DNA from: Saccharina japonica
Taxonomy: Eukaryota; Sar; Phaeophyceae; Laminariales; Laminariaceae
Assembly: GCA_008828725.1 (NCBI GenBank)
Contig: MEHQ01004251.1
Location: 97,135-161,134, forward strand
Reading direction: 5' to 3'
Length of the DNA stretch: 64,000 bases
Part shown: piece after piece, positions 28,271 to 40,810 of the stretch
Numbering within the stretch: position 1 is the stretch's first letter
Layout: every line of letters begins with the position of its first letter
The notes under the pieces: model-generated
Seen by the model: the letters and a program-made list of their open reading frames with translations, nothing else
The model's database searches: none
What the model was told of the DNA's origin: nothing
Position numbers and translations under genes: made by a program

Positions 28271-29254
28271 TTACTAACGTTCCCCGTCATAGCGATCATA
28301 GCCTATTTAATAGCATGGTTAGTAAAAATATAAGGAACATCTCCTTCTTTTTTTTTTTGTCCTTCGTGTGTTCTGTTTACTATCGCCCCCAGCACGAGTA
28401 CCGCTGTGTGACACGCAAGAAATATTCACACACCCACCCCCTCCCCGGGCACGAAAAAAAATGAAGAGCCAGTTTCCTCCAAAACATGGGGTGGGGGGGG
28501 GCATACGAGGGTTGCTCGACAAACAAATAAAAAAGCGAAAACCACCACCTACACTCTCCTTTCCCAGTTTCAAAATGAAAACACAAAAAAACACAAAAAA
28601 CAGTGCTGGTCGAGATTTGTGCACGAAATTACGAAAAAAACATTTATTTATTTTTTGTTGCTCATATTCGTGTTCTACTTAATTTCCGCATACCCCCCCC
28701 CCCCCCCCTCCCTGGGTCTCGCGAATAGGTCATTTTTTTATTATTTATTTTTTCCCCCGTGGACCCCTGGGGGCAAGCAACCAAAACGAGAATGGTGGCT
28801 ATGTTTGGAAATGCCGTGAAGATCGTTGAGTTCGTCGCACGGGGGGGGGGGGGGTGCGATCGTTTTCCAGCGCTCGAATTTTTTCCAGAACACGGGAAGG
28901 GAAAATTCCCAAATAACCGAACAAGGTGGTTTCGGAAAGGTCTGGCCGAGAGAGAGAGAGAGCCAGCCTTCCCGAACTATATTGTCCGACCTTAACACCC
29001 ATACCGCTGTCGAAAAAAAAACGAGCGGTGAAAAAAAAAACGAACGCACCCGTATCATACTGCTTGTGCGCGCGCGCACCCAATCGTTATTTACGGTATA
29101 TCTCGTCAAAGGTGTTTGCTGCATATAGACGCGTCGCTGGCGGCGTACAATACACTCTCTCCCTGTCGTCTAGAAGTAACCCCAGCTTTTGAGCTTCGTT
29201 CCTCCGGGGCGATGTGTTATCTTCCGGCGTAGACGTAGTTCGAAACCTTCCACA

Positions 29255-29610
29255 CAGATGCTCCGAATATACTCGATACTCCCGAGTATACTCCGCGTAT
29301 CGAGTACTTTTCGTACTCCGAGTACCGAGAGTATGTTAGTACTGGCGGCCTGAATACTCGGAGTACTCGGAGTATGAGCAGTACTGAAGCCCCAAATACT
29401 GCCAGTGCAAGGAGTACCCGCAGTATCGGACCCCGAAATACTCCGAGTATGGCAGTATCTGCTGTAACAGAATCTCGAAATACTCCGAGTAACAAGCAGT
29501 ATTCCGAAGCACACACATAGAGCCCAAATACTGCGAGTACACGGAATACCTGGCAAGTATTTTATCTCCAATACTCCTTACTTTACTCCAAGGTACTCGG
29601 AGCATCTGTG
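29255..29610. repeat. Palindromic ACTCCGAGTAT array
   Basis: About 15 copies of AATACTCCGAGTA or close variants (ctcggagtactcggagtat), with spacing of 20-45 bp. The core ACTCGGAGT is partly self-complementary, so the array can form many small hairpins. Confidence 0.85.
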
Positions 29611-29620
29611 AAACCTTCCT

Positions 29621-30041
29621 ATTACGGGGGGGGGGCATAATAAATAAGACCTACGGTGCACACAAAAACTTTTTTTTTTTTTTTTTTTTTCCATCCCATT
29701 TATTATCTTCTTCGCCCTTCCTTTCTCTCGTATCCTTCCTAGTCGTAACTCAGGCCCGGGGTCACAAAGTAGGCTCTTCTCCCTCCTCCCCCACTCCGGT
29801 TCTTGCCTTGCATTTTTATCGCGAGAAGATTTCAGCACTTTCTTCCCTCGTCGGCTTGCGTCGGGTTCCGCCTACCCACGCCACGAAGGCGCTCTCAGGA
29901 ATTGGTTCCTTTTTTATTTTTTCAAATAAAGTCAAAATCTCTCACCAAGGTGGGATTCGAACTTGGGTACCAATGATAATAGCCTTTTGAAGCTGACCAC
30001 TACTCTACCGGGGCGACCGGCTCTATAGGTCCCCCGTAATA
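29621..30041. mobile_element. R1 MITE broken by a SINE
   Basis: Left part ttacggggggg...cataataaataagacc and right end tataggtcccccgtaat flank SINE copy B. The MITE middle is lost. Confidence 0.7.
29670..30021 (-). mobile_element. tRNA-derived SINE, copy B, full length
   Basis: Minus strand: tRNA-like head with box B GTTCGAATCCCA, body with cgcgataaaaatgcaagg and gtgaccccgggcctgagtta, end aataaatgggatgg and a tail of 21 A (T run 29670-29690). Confidence 0.88.
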
Positions 30042-30148
30042 TTACGGAGGATCATAGTAAATAGGACCAAATGTTGTTGGTAAAAATAGATAAATATGTA
30101 GGTTTTTGTGTATACCGTACGTCCTATTTACTATGCTCCCCCGTCATA
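30042..30148 (+). mobile_element. R1 MITE
   Basis: TTACGGAGGATCATAGTAAA at left and TTTACTATGCTCCCCCGTCA at right; interior CAAATGTTGTTGGTAAAAA. Confidence 0.88.
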
Positions 30149-30194
30149 ATGCATACCATGGATAGGCTCCTGGTATTATTTGGTTTCAAGTGAT

Positions 30195-30345
30195 ATCGCG
30201 ATAAAAACGAAGGCACGAAAACCGTTGCGGGGAGGGGGGAAGAGCGCCCGCTATGTGACTCTGGATTGGAGTTACTACCGGGAGGGGGCGGGAGAGTAGG
30301 GCGAGGATGATGAACGGGATGGAGAAAAAGAAAAAAGAAAACGTG
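30195..30345 (+). mobile_element. SINE copy E, 5'-truncated
   Basis: Begins atcgcgataaaaacgaaggc, includes gtgactctggattggagtta and ends atgaacgggatggagaaaaa. Divergent from A-C. Confidence 0.75.
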
Positions 30346-30519
30346 ATACCATAGCTCTTTAGTACCACAGCTCTTTACTACCGGTTCCCCGTGCGTACTG
30401 GTACTTACTGCCTGCCAGTATTACGTACCCCCCTCTCCCTCTCGCAACGACACACGGCCAGGTGCACCAGACGAAAAACAAAATCAACTGGTGTTTCCAA
30501 GGGCCATGCCAGCATAGCG

Positions 30520-30880
30520 AAGCCCAAACCAGCGAAGAAAAACCACAGCGCAGCAAAGCACAGCGCAGCGCAGCAAAGCACAGCGCAGCACCGAACAGCA
30601 CAGCAAAACACAAGCACAGCAGCAGTGATACGTAAAACACAGCAAAGCATAGCGCAGTAATAAAGCACAGCGAAGCACAGCACGGAAAACATAGCAAAGC
30701 ACAGAAAAACAAACCAAACCACCGCCGAACGCAGCCAAGCACGGGGAAGCACGAGAAAGCACAGCAGTAAATCATCGCAAAGCACAGCAAAACACAGCAA
30801 AGCACAACAAAGCACAGCAAAGCACAGCTGTAAATCACAGCTGTAAATCACAGCATAAGACCAAACCAGCACAGGACAGC
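30520..30880. repeat. AGCACAGCAAA minisatellite
   Basis: Units agcaaagcacagc with 10-15 bp period; Cys/Leu-rich ORFs are artefacts. Confidence 0.92.
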
Positions 30881-31064
30881 ATAACGCAACACAACACATC
30901 AGCGCGCGTGAAAAGAGGCACCTGTGGAAAAGTCTCAAGAGGGTCGCTGGTAGACACGCTCGAGGAAAAGACACGCCCGGCGGCGACCACCACGAAGAAA
31001 GTCTTTCGCCGTATGATACAAGCCTGGCAGGGCGTGCCATGCGGCGGGTGTTGACTGCTGTACC

Positions 31065-31235
31065 GTTCATGCCGTACCGTACCGTACTGTGCCATGACCT
31101 TGAGTCCCGTTCCGTACTGTGCCGTACTGCATTACGCTGCATACCGTACCGTACCGTACCGTACCGTACCCGTACCCGTACCGTACCGTACTAAAATACG
31201 CTCCGTACCGAACCGAACCGTACCGTACTGCAATA
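31065..31235. repeat. CCGTA pentamer array
   Basis: gtaccgtaccgtaccgtacc and variants. Confidence 0.92.
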
Positions 31236-31347
31236 CGTACGCTGCCGTAGCTGCTACTATACTGCTGCGCTTACTGCTACGAATCGTGTTGTATTTTATC
31301 ATACATATATTGTACGTACTACAAACTGCCGTAACAATTATGCTGCT

Positions 31348-31512
31348 GTAACCCATTCAGAACTGAACAACTTATCCCACACTAATTCCAAGTAGTTTGT
31401 CCCCAAATACGTGGGACCAGTTCTTAACCCATTCAGAACTGAAAAAAATGTCCCACACTAATTCCAAGTATTTTGTCCCCACATTCGTGAGACCAGTTCT
31501 TAAGGGGTTAAG
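31348..31512 (-). mobile_element. Two R2 MITEs in tandem sharing one terminal TTAACCC
   Basis: Units 31348-31434 and 31429-31512, each with AACCCATTCAGAACTGAA and CACACTAATTCCAAGTA; the second ends CCAGTTCTTAAGGGGTTAA. Confidence 0.85.
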
Positions 31513-32384
31513 GGGTGCTCTTCTACGTACATATATTTCATATATCATACATATGAATACATACGTACAACTGCCGTGCTTTATGCATGTACGAGTGCAT
31601 ATCACATGTGCGTGCTGTACGTGCTGTACAGTAACTGCCGTGCTGCACTGTACCACAACTGCTGTAGTACTGCTACACTGCTGCTGTGCTGGCTGCACCA
31701 ATGCCGTAACCTCTGGTGTGTGACACACGGTAACCCGAGGACTGGAGTAGGGCTGTGCATCGGCTGACCACAAGTCACCGACTAAGTCATTAGTTGGTTA
31801 CGTGTACAAGGTAATACAGTTAGTTACGTGCGGTAATTTTTAGGGCGTTCTGACGTTTTTTTTTTTTTTTATCTGACTGGCGCGCTTATGGCTCGGCTTG
31901 TGTTTTTCAGTCACAATAAATATACGTAATAACTAAAATGTAACTCAAATCAGTTACGAGTATTATGTATATAGTCTAGTTGACTTACTTCACCCAATAA
32001 TAAGTACCAATGTGTCCCTAAATATAATCAACATTGGGATTACATATTAGTATATAAACGCTCCTTACATGTAAGGACAGAGTGGTACATGATCGTCAAG
32101 TCCAACCAACTCACAGTTCTACCGAGGACACAACAAATAACGCCAATACCACCACCACCACCACCACCACCATGACAACAACGACAACGCCAACGAATAA
32201 GCGCGAGGGTGCGCGCACAGCCATCCGCCGCAAAAGAGCCTCCTCCCTGTCTGCCGCGAGGCAAGCGTATACGGCCCGACCCGACTTAGACAAGCAAACA
32301 GATATATACCACGATGCTCCGAAATATAACGACCGTTCGGGTTAAATAGCAACATACACAAGCGGTCTTGATATGTTGCGACAG

Positions 32385-32830
32385 AGGGGTGTGTCTGTTG
32401 ACGGCGTTCTTGCTACTTGACGGACAGCCGTCAAATACAGCCGTCAATGACATGCGTCAAGGACACCCGTCAATGAAGTACCCACTCAAAAAACAGTACG
32501 GTAGGTCTGAAGACGCCCTGACGGGTCAAACATAGGTCGTCAACTGACATCTTCGACCGTCGTCAGTCACGCCTAATAAGAGCTCCCACATTAAAACTAG
32601 TATACTAAGCCCTAGACCGCCGTCCGTTACAGTATGTTACGTATAGACAGCGGTCCGTCACACTAAAACTAGTAGAATACGTCTAGACCACCGTCCGTCA
32701 TACTACAAACATTATATTACGTCTAGACCGCAGTCCGTCACGCTAAAAATACACGTACACGTAGTATATACTACGTCTAGACCGCAGTCGGTCACACTAC
32801 AACTATACAAGTATTATAGTATATATATTA
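32385..32830. repeat. Minisatellites with GACGGnCGTCA and CGTCTAGACCGCnGTCCGTC units
   Basis: First block (32395-32480) repeats gccgtcaa; second (32590-32830) has five units of about 57 bp containing cgtctagaccgcagtccgtc and actaaaactagta. Confidence 0.85.
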
Positions 32831-32934
32831 CGGTCCTAGGCCTAACCTGCCATCTCCTGACACATTTGCTTGCGAGCGTTGCTTCGGCGCAAGCCCTGCT
32901 CCTTCCTCGGGAACGAGCGGACGGAAACGCAAGG

Positions 32935-33060
32935 AGCGTTCGGTCTTCACATGAATGTCTAGACGGCCCTTATATTTCCGTCCAAGCTGGCCGTGAATAT
33001 AATCCCCGTTTGGTCTTTTGACGCGAATATAAAACGTTTCTTATATTCCCGTCCAGCGCG
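32935..33060. mobile_element. R6 palindromic elements, probably two
   Basis: cttatatttccgtccaa and ttcttatattcccgtccagc with matching aatataa...gtttggtc segments. Ends uncertain. Confidence 0.5.
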
Positions 33061-33689
33061 AAGCGCAGTCCTGGTGTACCAGATTAGCCTTATCCTGACA
33101 GGTAGTTTTACGATCAACATACTCAATTCGTCCAGCTATATCATGTCTAACCCTGTTGAGAGGAGAAATATATATTTTTTGTAAGTTCCCAGAGACAAGA
33201 GTCATACATACGAATTTTCTTTTATCTTTTCGATGATAACTTTGGTCTTTATCAAAAACCGCATCGTATATACGAGCAGGGTGAGGGTGCAGCAAACGAG
33301 GGCGTGGGATCACGCCGTCTGCAACCCGTGCTGCACGACTCCCTTGTATTGTAGCCCGGACAACAAAGATTGGTCACCCCCCAAAACCAATCTGTGCCCA
33401 CGGATCAGATTATGGCGACGAGTTAAAGTGAGAACACCAACAATAAAGCGGTAAATCGCCATTATTCGACGTCACTCTTGCCCACTGGAGTCTCAAAGGG
33501 ATGTCTACATGTATGATACGCGAAGGCTCTGAGTCAGGTCGGTCTCTTGAAGGGGAAGAACGGTTTTTGGCGCAGGAGGCTGGGTTGGGTGAGTGTCTCT
33601 TTTCTTCGCAGCACACGCAGAAAGTCGGGACGGAAACATATCGAGTACCTGTGGTACTATCGTATGTAACCATCACCTATCGTTGTAGC

Positions 33690-33859
33690 CAAACCAAGCC
33701 AAGTCAAGCCAAGCCAAGTCAAGCCAAGCCAAGTCAAGCCAAGCCAAAGCGAGCCAATAACGGTAAGGCAAGGGAAGGCGAGACGAGGCGAGGCAAGGCA
33801 AGGCAAGGCAAGGCAAGGCAAGGCAAGGCAAGGCAAGGCAAGGCAAGGCAAGGCAAGGC
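33690..33859. repeat. AAGCC / AAGGC pentamer array ending at an assembly gap
   Basis: ccaagtcaagccaagccaag then aaggcaaggcaaggcaaggc to an n at 33860. True length unknown. Confidence 0.95.
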
Positions 33860-34881
33860 NCTGACATATGCCCCACCCCCCGCAATAATAGTGATTTGTG
33901 AGGTCTGGGCACACGGAGTATATATATATTATATATATATATATATTGGACCCGATTCTCTTCGTTTCCTTTTGCTTTCCTCGTATTCCTTCCACCCCTC
34001 CTTGCGTTCCTCCGTCCGTCCCTCCCTCCCTCCGCCCGTCCCTCCCTCCCTCCCTCCACCCATCTCTTCCGCTCCTCCCTTCCCCGATGCTGCTTTTCTC
34101 GTGCGTTTCACAACCTATGTACGACGACATTCACTTTATTCTCACGAGGCCTGGAGTTAGGTTGCCTCGGGGCTGCTGCTACTGCTGCTTCCTCTTCCAG
34201 TGACATACCAGCCCGTCCGTAAATATAAGAACGGTTTCTGGGTTTTTAATACGAACACCCAAAAAGCGGTTACATACATACGTACTACACACCCAGCCTG
34301 TCCGTAAAACATTAGAACCGTTTTTGGTACCAGCACGAATACCAACGCGTCTCCTTACGTCTACCAACAGAGTGGTACTGCTGTACGCTTTTGCATTTCT
34401 TCATGGGCGGCGGTGGTTCTGCTTTCGATGGACCGACCGACCAATCCACCCTACCACCCACCCACCCACCAAAAGGCGGACCCCGCTCCCGCCCGAACGG
34501 TCGACCCCGCCCCCCGCCCGAACGACGGAGCCCTTTCCGCTGCCTGGCAAGATGAGCCCTTTTGGGCGGCCGAGGTTATAGCGACCAAAAAAAACGACAA
34601 TCACTTAGTGCGGTCCTTTATAGTGCGGTCTTATCAAAGCGTCTGGTATGACGAATGCTAATGGTAGAGGCGCACCCTAATTATTCTTCGGGTGGTGGCT
34701 TATTACTTGAGGAGCTCTACACCCCACCCCCAAAACTGATTTTGGAAGACAACTGGAAGTCCTACTGCTGTACGACCCGACGAACAATCAATAATCCCCC
34801 ATGGCCTAATTTAGAAAAAACTAATCCCGAAAAATACGCAACACAAGAATGGCATTGCGACGATTATGGGTTAAGGAGCCT

Positions 34882-35100
34882 TTTACCCCTTATAGGACTG
34901 GAGTCCCGTTTCGGGGACAAATTACTTGGAATTAGAGTGCTTAGTCGCCAAAACGGGACTGGAGTTCCGTTTCGGGGACAAATTACTTGGAATTAGAGTG
35001 CTTAGTCGCCAAAACGGGACTGGAGTCCCGTTTCGGGGACAAATTACTTGGAATTAGAGTGCTTAGTCGCCAAAACGGGACTGCAGTCCTAAAAGGGTTA
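34882..35100. repeat. Tandem array of R2-type cores (period about 61-63 bp)
   Basis: Three near-identical units, each GGGGACAAATTACTTGGAAT, TAGAGTGCTTAGTCGCC, AAAACGGGACTGGAGT, closed by taaaagggtta. The outer ends (ttttacccctta / taaaagggtta) are the R2 type. Confidence 0.9.
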
Positions 35101-35828
35101 ATAGGTCCTTCAGAAAACGTTTCAGCCAAAAAAAAAGGTATACCTTATGCCTCTATCGTAGCACGCGTCGTATGTAATAAGAGAGCGTTCGGCACTACAA
35201 GCATAACCATCATATATAGATGGCGCGCGTGTCTTACAGCTCCTTATTGATATACCACCTTGGGCGGAAATGTAAGGACCGCTTGTTCTTGATATTAATC
35301 TGTACGGGCTCCCTATATTTCCGTTCTCAGTGGTAACATCGCAGAGGTCCGACACACACCACCCTCTATATCCCGGCGGCAGCCCGCCGGGCTCCTTCGT
35401 TGCGGTCAACGCTGTACTATAATCAAGTTAATGTATTTATTGTAGGCAAAACAAAACAAAAGCCCACGCGGAAGCCTTAAAACAGGGTTTTATAGTGAGA
35501 ACCCGATATACCATTTTTGTTGCTGAAAATAAGAACCGGTTTGAATAATAACTACCGTAAAAACGGTCCTTATATCAAGGGACATCAAGATATATGCCCC
35601 GAGACACCGGGGCGTAATGTAGGGGAAAGGAAAGGGGTGGACTCGATACCCGGAGCGGTTATTTTTGCCGTGCACAGCCTCTACAAGTATGATACAACTA
35701 TGTCTCGAAATATTATAACCGTTCGAATGAAATATCAACATAAAAACGATTTTTATATTTTGGGACAGAGTGGGAACAGCAACAACAAAAAAGCGCTTGG
35801 CTCTTGACCTGTCCCGTGGCCTGGCCTA

Positions 35829-35917
35829 CTAACCCCCTTCATAACCGCAACCATTGTTATTGGGAAAAACTACTAGGAATTAGACTGGGAAAATTCTCGC
35901 AGCGGGGAAACGGTTAA
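35829..35917 (+). mobile_element. R2-like MITE, diverged
   Basis: TAACCCCCTTCATAACCG to GGGAAACGGTTAA with AACTACTAGGAATTAGACTG core. Confidence 0.7.
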
Positions 35918-36143
35918 TATCTCGGCCTTTGGCCTGATCCACTGCTGCAGCTGGGGGTAGGCTGGGCTGGAATAGATGGGACTTTTCGCTGGACTGGGCC
36001 GGGGCAAAGTGGTGCTGGGCTGGGCTGCGTTTTGCAAGGAGGTTTCGTATGGGAAAAGGCGTCTCTGGAGGCGGGGCGGTGGGGGGACCTGCGGAGGAAG
36101 CAGCCAGCAGCAGGCAGCAGCACCGGTGACGGCGTGGATGGTA

Positions 36144-36248
36144 TTACGGGGGGCCATAGTAAATAGAACCAAATACTGTTAGTAAAAATGGGTAAATGTA
36201 TAGATTTTTGTGTGTGTCGCAGGTCCTATTTACTATGGTCTCTCGTAA
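36144..36248 (+). mobile_element. R1 MITE
   Basis: TTACGGGGGGCCATAGTAAA ... TTTACTATGGTCTCTCGTAA, flanked by TA on both sides. Confidence 0.9.
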
Positions 36249-36914
36249 TAGTGAACTCGAGAGAACCGGTGGCTGTTCTGTCTGGGCGATTAATATAATA
36301 AGTAGGCTAGGCCGAAGACAAATGTTATCGTTTTATCTGGAATTTTTACACCAACCATTTTACCCGTATGTGTTTCCCCCCCCCCCCCATTTTATGGAGA
36401 TGGAGAGGCAGAGCGCGGTCCAAGCGGCGAAATAACGAATGAAGTGCGTTTCGCCGATCGATAATGGCTAGTGAAAGGGTTGACAGAATCTCCATCCCAC
36501 CGCGGCACCGCGGAACAAAGCGAGCGATTTAAGCATCATGCTGATAGTGCTGCTGCTATTACTATAGTATTCTTTAGCGCTGCCGCCGATCATTCAATGT
36601 AAGTATTGGATTTTGGATGAGGCCTCCTGCTCCGGCGGAGGGCCTCGCCCGGGATAAACTCCGCGCTGAGTGCGCTCTCAGCGCGGGGTCTCTCCCTGGA
36701 ATTGAAAATGACCGTGCAGAGAAAAATACTACTACGCTTGTAGGGAGGGTGGGAAGGTCTGTATTTTTCCTGCACCCACTACCCTGTTCCTCGCTGCTTC
36801 ACGCTCTTGGCCAAGTGATCGGATAGGCCACGCACTGAAGCCAATATAATCGACCAAGCCTGGAACCACCTCTTTTGTTCCAATGGCTGTTTCCCGCTGA
36901 TTGGTCAACGATTT

Positions 36915-37035
36915 TACGGGGTGGGCTAATGTAGTAAGAAGAGTAATCAGAACCCACGACGGACCCAAAAACCAGGTGTCCTCCTATGTTTACACAACAT
37001 ATTTGGTCTCGAATACTATTAATATGTACCCCCGT
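36915..37035 (+). repeat. Dispersed repeat R10
   Basis: Second copy of the 19932-20050 repeat (ggggtgggctaatgtagtaa, gtaatcagaacccac). Confidence 0.65.
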
Positions 37036-37243
37036 AATGGTGCTGCTGCTATAGTGCCGTTGCTGTGTCTTGTCAGTTTCTCGCTGCAGGGCTTTTAGCC
37101 AGAGGCTTATATACGCTCCGTCCAGGTGAACAGACAAGACGAAAACAGAAGGCAGGCGAGAAGACAGGCAAACCAAGTCACCCCGTTCGTGGGTGACGGC
37201 GGCGGTATCATTGTTGTCGTTGCTGTTGTCTTCACTCACGCCA

Positions 37244-37372
37244 TTACGGGGGACCATAGTTAATAGAACCAAATATTGTTATAAAAAATAGGAAAATAGA
37301 AAATATTGAGTTTTTGTGGGTACCGTAGGTCCCTATTTACTACCAGGTAGTATTTACTATGGTCCCCCGTAA
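37244..37372 (+). mobile_element. R1 MITE
   Basis: TTACGGGGGACCATAGTTAA ... TTTACTATGGTCCCCCGTAA; a 13-bp extra segment (accaggtagtatt) interrupts the right arm. TA follows the right end. Confidence 0.9.
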
Positions 37373-37639
37373 TATTATACCGTTTGTTCTACTCAACGAC
37401 ATCCAGCAGCATACCCAGGGGCCGTGCGACGAAGAAAATCATACCGGTAGGTGGGTATTCTTTTTCAAACCCTACTCGGAGTATACTCTGAAGTATATAT
37501 AAGTAGGTGTGTCATGATTCTACGAGTAGCTGCTTGGTCGGGGCGTAGCGTAACGTTGCTATTCATAACACGAGCTTTATCTATCGATAGCTTTTATCTG
37601 TTATCTCTCTCTATTTTCGTTGTTCCTCGCACACAACAG

Positions 37640-38290
37640 GCGGCCACGAGCTCAAACTTCACGCGTTCGAGAGAGAGAAAGACAGATACTGCTGTAGAGC
37701 TACAGGTAGGGAGGGAGATAGAGGGAGCAGTAGTAGAGATAGAGATAAGAGAATAATATAGATATACAGGTAGGTATAAGAGATGTGGAAAGCGATAGGA
37801 ATATAAACGTCTTATATAATACGAATAGAAAAGAGATAAAAGAGATAAGGATAGGTATAGAGATAAGAGATAAGAGCTGCGTGGAAAATAAATACTGGTA
37901 GAAAATAAGACATGGTCCGCAGAAACCAAGCGAACTTCTGTCCGCGACGAGGCACCGCAACCGGGATCTATTTTACAAGCGACCATGAGCTCAAACGTAA
38001 GGCGCGGGAAAAACAGAGATCTAGACAAGAGACAAGAGACAAGAGATACCGCTCTGAACCGAAATATAAGGATCGTTTATATTAAATGTTAGTGTACAAA
38101 CGTTTCTTATATTTCGGGTCAGAGTGGTAAGAGATGCCTGGTAAGAGATACTGGTAAGATGTAAGATGTACCTGGTAGATATATGTAGAGATAGAGAGAG
38201 AGAGGTTCTGTAGAGATAAGGATAAAAATACATGGTCCGCAGAAAGCAAGCTTACTTCAGTCGGCGATGAGGCCCCGCAAGCCGCGATTT
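37640..38290. repeat. Diverged direct duplication, about 350 bp unit
   Basis: acatggtccgcagaaa-caag...gaggc-ccgcaa occurs at 37911 and 38230; cgagctcaaac and ga-aagagata words recur in the same order. An R6 element (38047-38129) lies in the second half. Confidence 0.65.
38047..38129. mobile_element. R6 palindromic MITE
   Basis: ccgctctgaaccgaaatata / tatatttcgggtcagagtgg inverted ends around aagg-tcgttt...aaacgtttctt. Confidence 0.8.
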
Positions 38291-39378
38291 GTTTCGTCTT
38301 TTCATCCGCCGCCCCCCAACTTTGTTTTTTGTTTTCGGAAGGATGTGCGAGCGAAGGGTTTGCTTCGTTTCTGCTTCCAAAGGGCACACCTCGCCAGGGT
38401 TGCGAGCCACACACAGCTAACAACACACAGCTGACAGAAAAGTGGTACTCGTGCATTAAAAAAAAAACGTAAATAGATGCTCCGTGCCAAAGAGCTGGTG
38501 TGTGATGCGTCAGCGAAAGGTGGTTTTTGACGCGTTGGGTTCCATCAAATAGTACCATAGGTTGCCCGCTTCGTATTAAGTAGTAAAAAGTACGTGGTCA
38601 GTCCGTACGTATGCCGGTGCCACCCCCTTCCTTGTTGTGTCGATGCCCCGTACGCTCCAACTCCCGCTGGCAGATACCGTCGTTGATACTGCTGTTTGCT
38701 GTACCAGTAGATTAATCTTCCATTAAGCGAAAACACTGGATAACAAAAGATGCTCCGGACAAAGCTTTTCGGTTTCCCGAGTGCCAGACACGGTACGGTA
38801 CGGTATATCGCTACATACGAACGGTAACGGTATCATATGGTACGGCAGCGCAAAGTATTCGTAGCAGTGATATGTCTGGTATACCAGGTACCAGGTACCA
38901 GGTAGTACACAAAATCCCCGTAGATTCCGGGTACATACCTGGTAATTTTATACTGGTACTATTCGATCTTCCTACGAGTATGATACCCATATATTTATAT
39001 ATGTACCAGTACGTACGTAGACCAGAAGTAAAGCACTCCGAAGAGAGATGGAAGATTGGAGAAATAGCTCGCTGTGCTGCCTGCGTACTACTGTAGCATA
39101 GACCGACCGCTCCTACCTCTGCGAGGTGAAGAGTACGTAGCACGACTTAAAGGGCAACACAACAAACATGCTACGAATCTGTCCGTTTATTCAACTTGCA
39201 GTTATATACCAGGAGTATACTAATAGTACCGGTACAGGGTACGTACGTATTTATATCATATACTATTAATACGAACCATGAAGTTTACCAGGTATACATA
39301 TAGGTATCATACTCAGCTTGCAAAATACAGGTACCTGGTATGAAATCCTCGATCTCACAGCTGTTGGTTTTTAGTTTT

Positions 39379-39580
39379 AGGGCCCATATTAACGAGTATA
39401 AAATAAATTCAATTTGGGAAAAATAAAATTCAAATTCGATTTTCATTGGTCAACACACGCACCAGCACCCCCCAAGATCCTAATATTTGGTGCTGGTGCG
39501 TGTGTTGACCAATGAAAAGCGACCTTGAATTTTATTTTTTGCAAATTGAAATTATTTTATATTCGTTAATATAGGCCCTT
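39379..39580. mobile_element. Long hairpin (fold-back element), about 200 bp
   Basis: Nearly the whole element is an inverted repeat: AGGGCCCATATTAACGAGTA and ATTCGTTAATATAGGCCCTT at the ends, with a perfect inner arm CATTGGTCAACACACGCACC / GGTGCGTGTGTTGACCAATG. Loop about 20-25 bp. Could be a MITE or a small-RNA precursor. Confidence 0.88.
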
Positions 39581-39714
39581 ACAAATCTATACTGCTGTAT
39601 ACACCAGCTGGTGTACACTTACCAGGGAGCACGTACTGGTATGATATAACAGGTATACATATAGGTCTATACCTGGTATATATTTATAATATATATACCT
39701 TATATACGTTAGCC

Positions 39715-39860
39715 CTGTAGGGGCTTCGAAGGGGAAAACTGAGGATGAAAAGTGACGATTACAGCGAAAACGGCCACTGCGTGCTTGGGGAATGATACAA
39801 AATTGGCGTCCGAGTTACAACGCAAGGAGTCGTACGGCACAGGCGCAACATCCCCTTATC
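39715..39860. repeat. Dispersed repeat, third copy of the 54995-55345 unit
   Basis: ggggcttcgaaggggaaaac, aaaacggccactgcgtg, cgagttacaacgcaaggagt and cgtacggcac occur in the same order at 55020 and 55190. Confidence 0.75.
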
Positions 39861-40115
39861 TTACCCGTACTGCTTCGTCGGGCGCTCACGTTGATCGCAG
39901 ACGATTTGATAGCACCAAATCTACCGGTATCATTGCTTTGATCGCTAATTCTGGCTCCCATATCCCATATACATATCATACTTTACGCTATATACCACTG
40001 GTACAACACCATATATATGTACGAGTACCAATCTGTGTCCGTAAAAGTAAGGATCGTGCAACAATTCGCGTCGATACCCGAAACGGTTCTCACACTTTCG
40101 ACTATTATAAGTGGT

Positions 40116-40192
40116 GCCACTCTGCATAAAAATGTCAGGGTCGTTTAGACATGACTATCAATATCAAACGGTCCTTACATTTCCGTCCACAG
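40116..40192. mobile_element. R6 palindromic MITE
   Basis: ccactctgcataaaaatgtc / ttacatttccgtccacag; interior gtcgttta...caaacggtcc. Confidence 0.65.
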
Positions 40193-40810
40193 CAGCAGTA
40201 GTGGTGCGTGGCAGTTAGTTGACGGTTGACGGAGAGCGCCAATAGGTGAGCGAGCGGTATAAATACGTACCACAGACCAGTACACATATAACCATGTACC
40301 TGGTATCAAGCAGATCAAGTATTAGACCGCGGAATCTATCACTCTCTCTCTCTCTGGTCGGATATACCGGTAACAATCAGGTCGATAAAACAAAACAGCA
40401 GTTCCTCGGGACTTCGAGTACCTTGAACAAAACGCAAGGTAAAGGCACTGCTGCTGCCCTGTACGAGTAGCGCTCGTAAAACAGTAGTGCTACAGGTACT
40501 CGTATGTACGTAGGGCGATACTATTAATAGCTGGCTGGGCTCCACGGCTTCGTAGTCAATACTACAGCCAGTAGTTTCGTGGCGACGTAAGCAAGCCAAC
40601 TAAGAGACTATTTGTCGATGACGAACACACGTCGAGCCACAAAAGCAGCGCCAGTCAGAAAAAACGTACGACCCGAGGTACAAAAGACGCAGAACTCGGC
40701 CGATTTACCGCGCGCAACTACGTACTGCCGTGAATAAATACCTGGTACCTTTTACTACTGTGTTGTAGATACCTGTTACGTACGTATATATGATAGCCAT
40801 AAACAACTAC

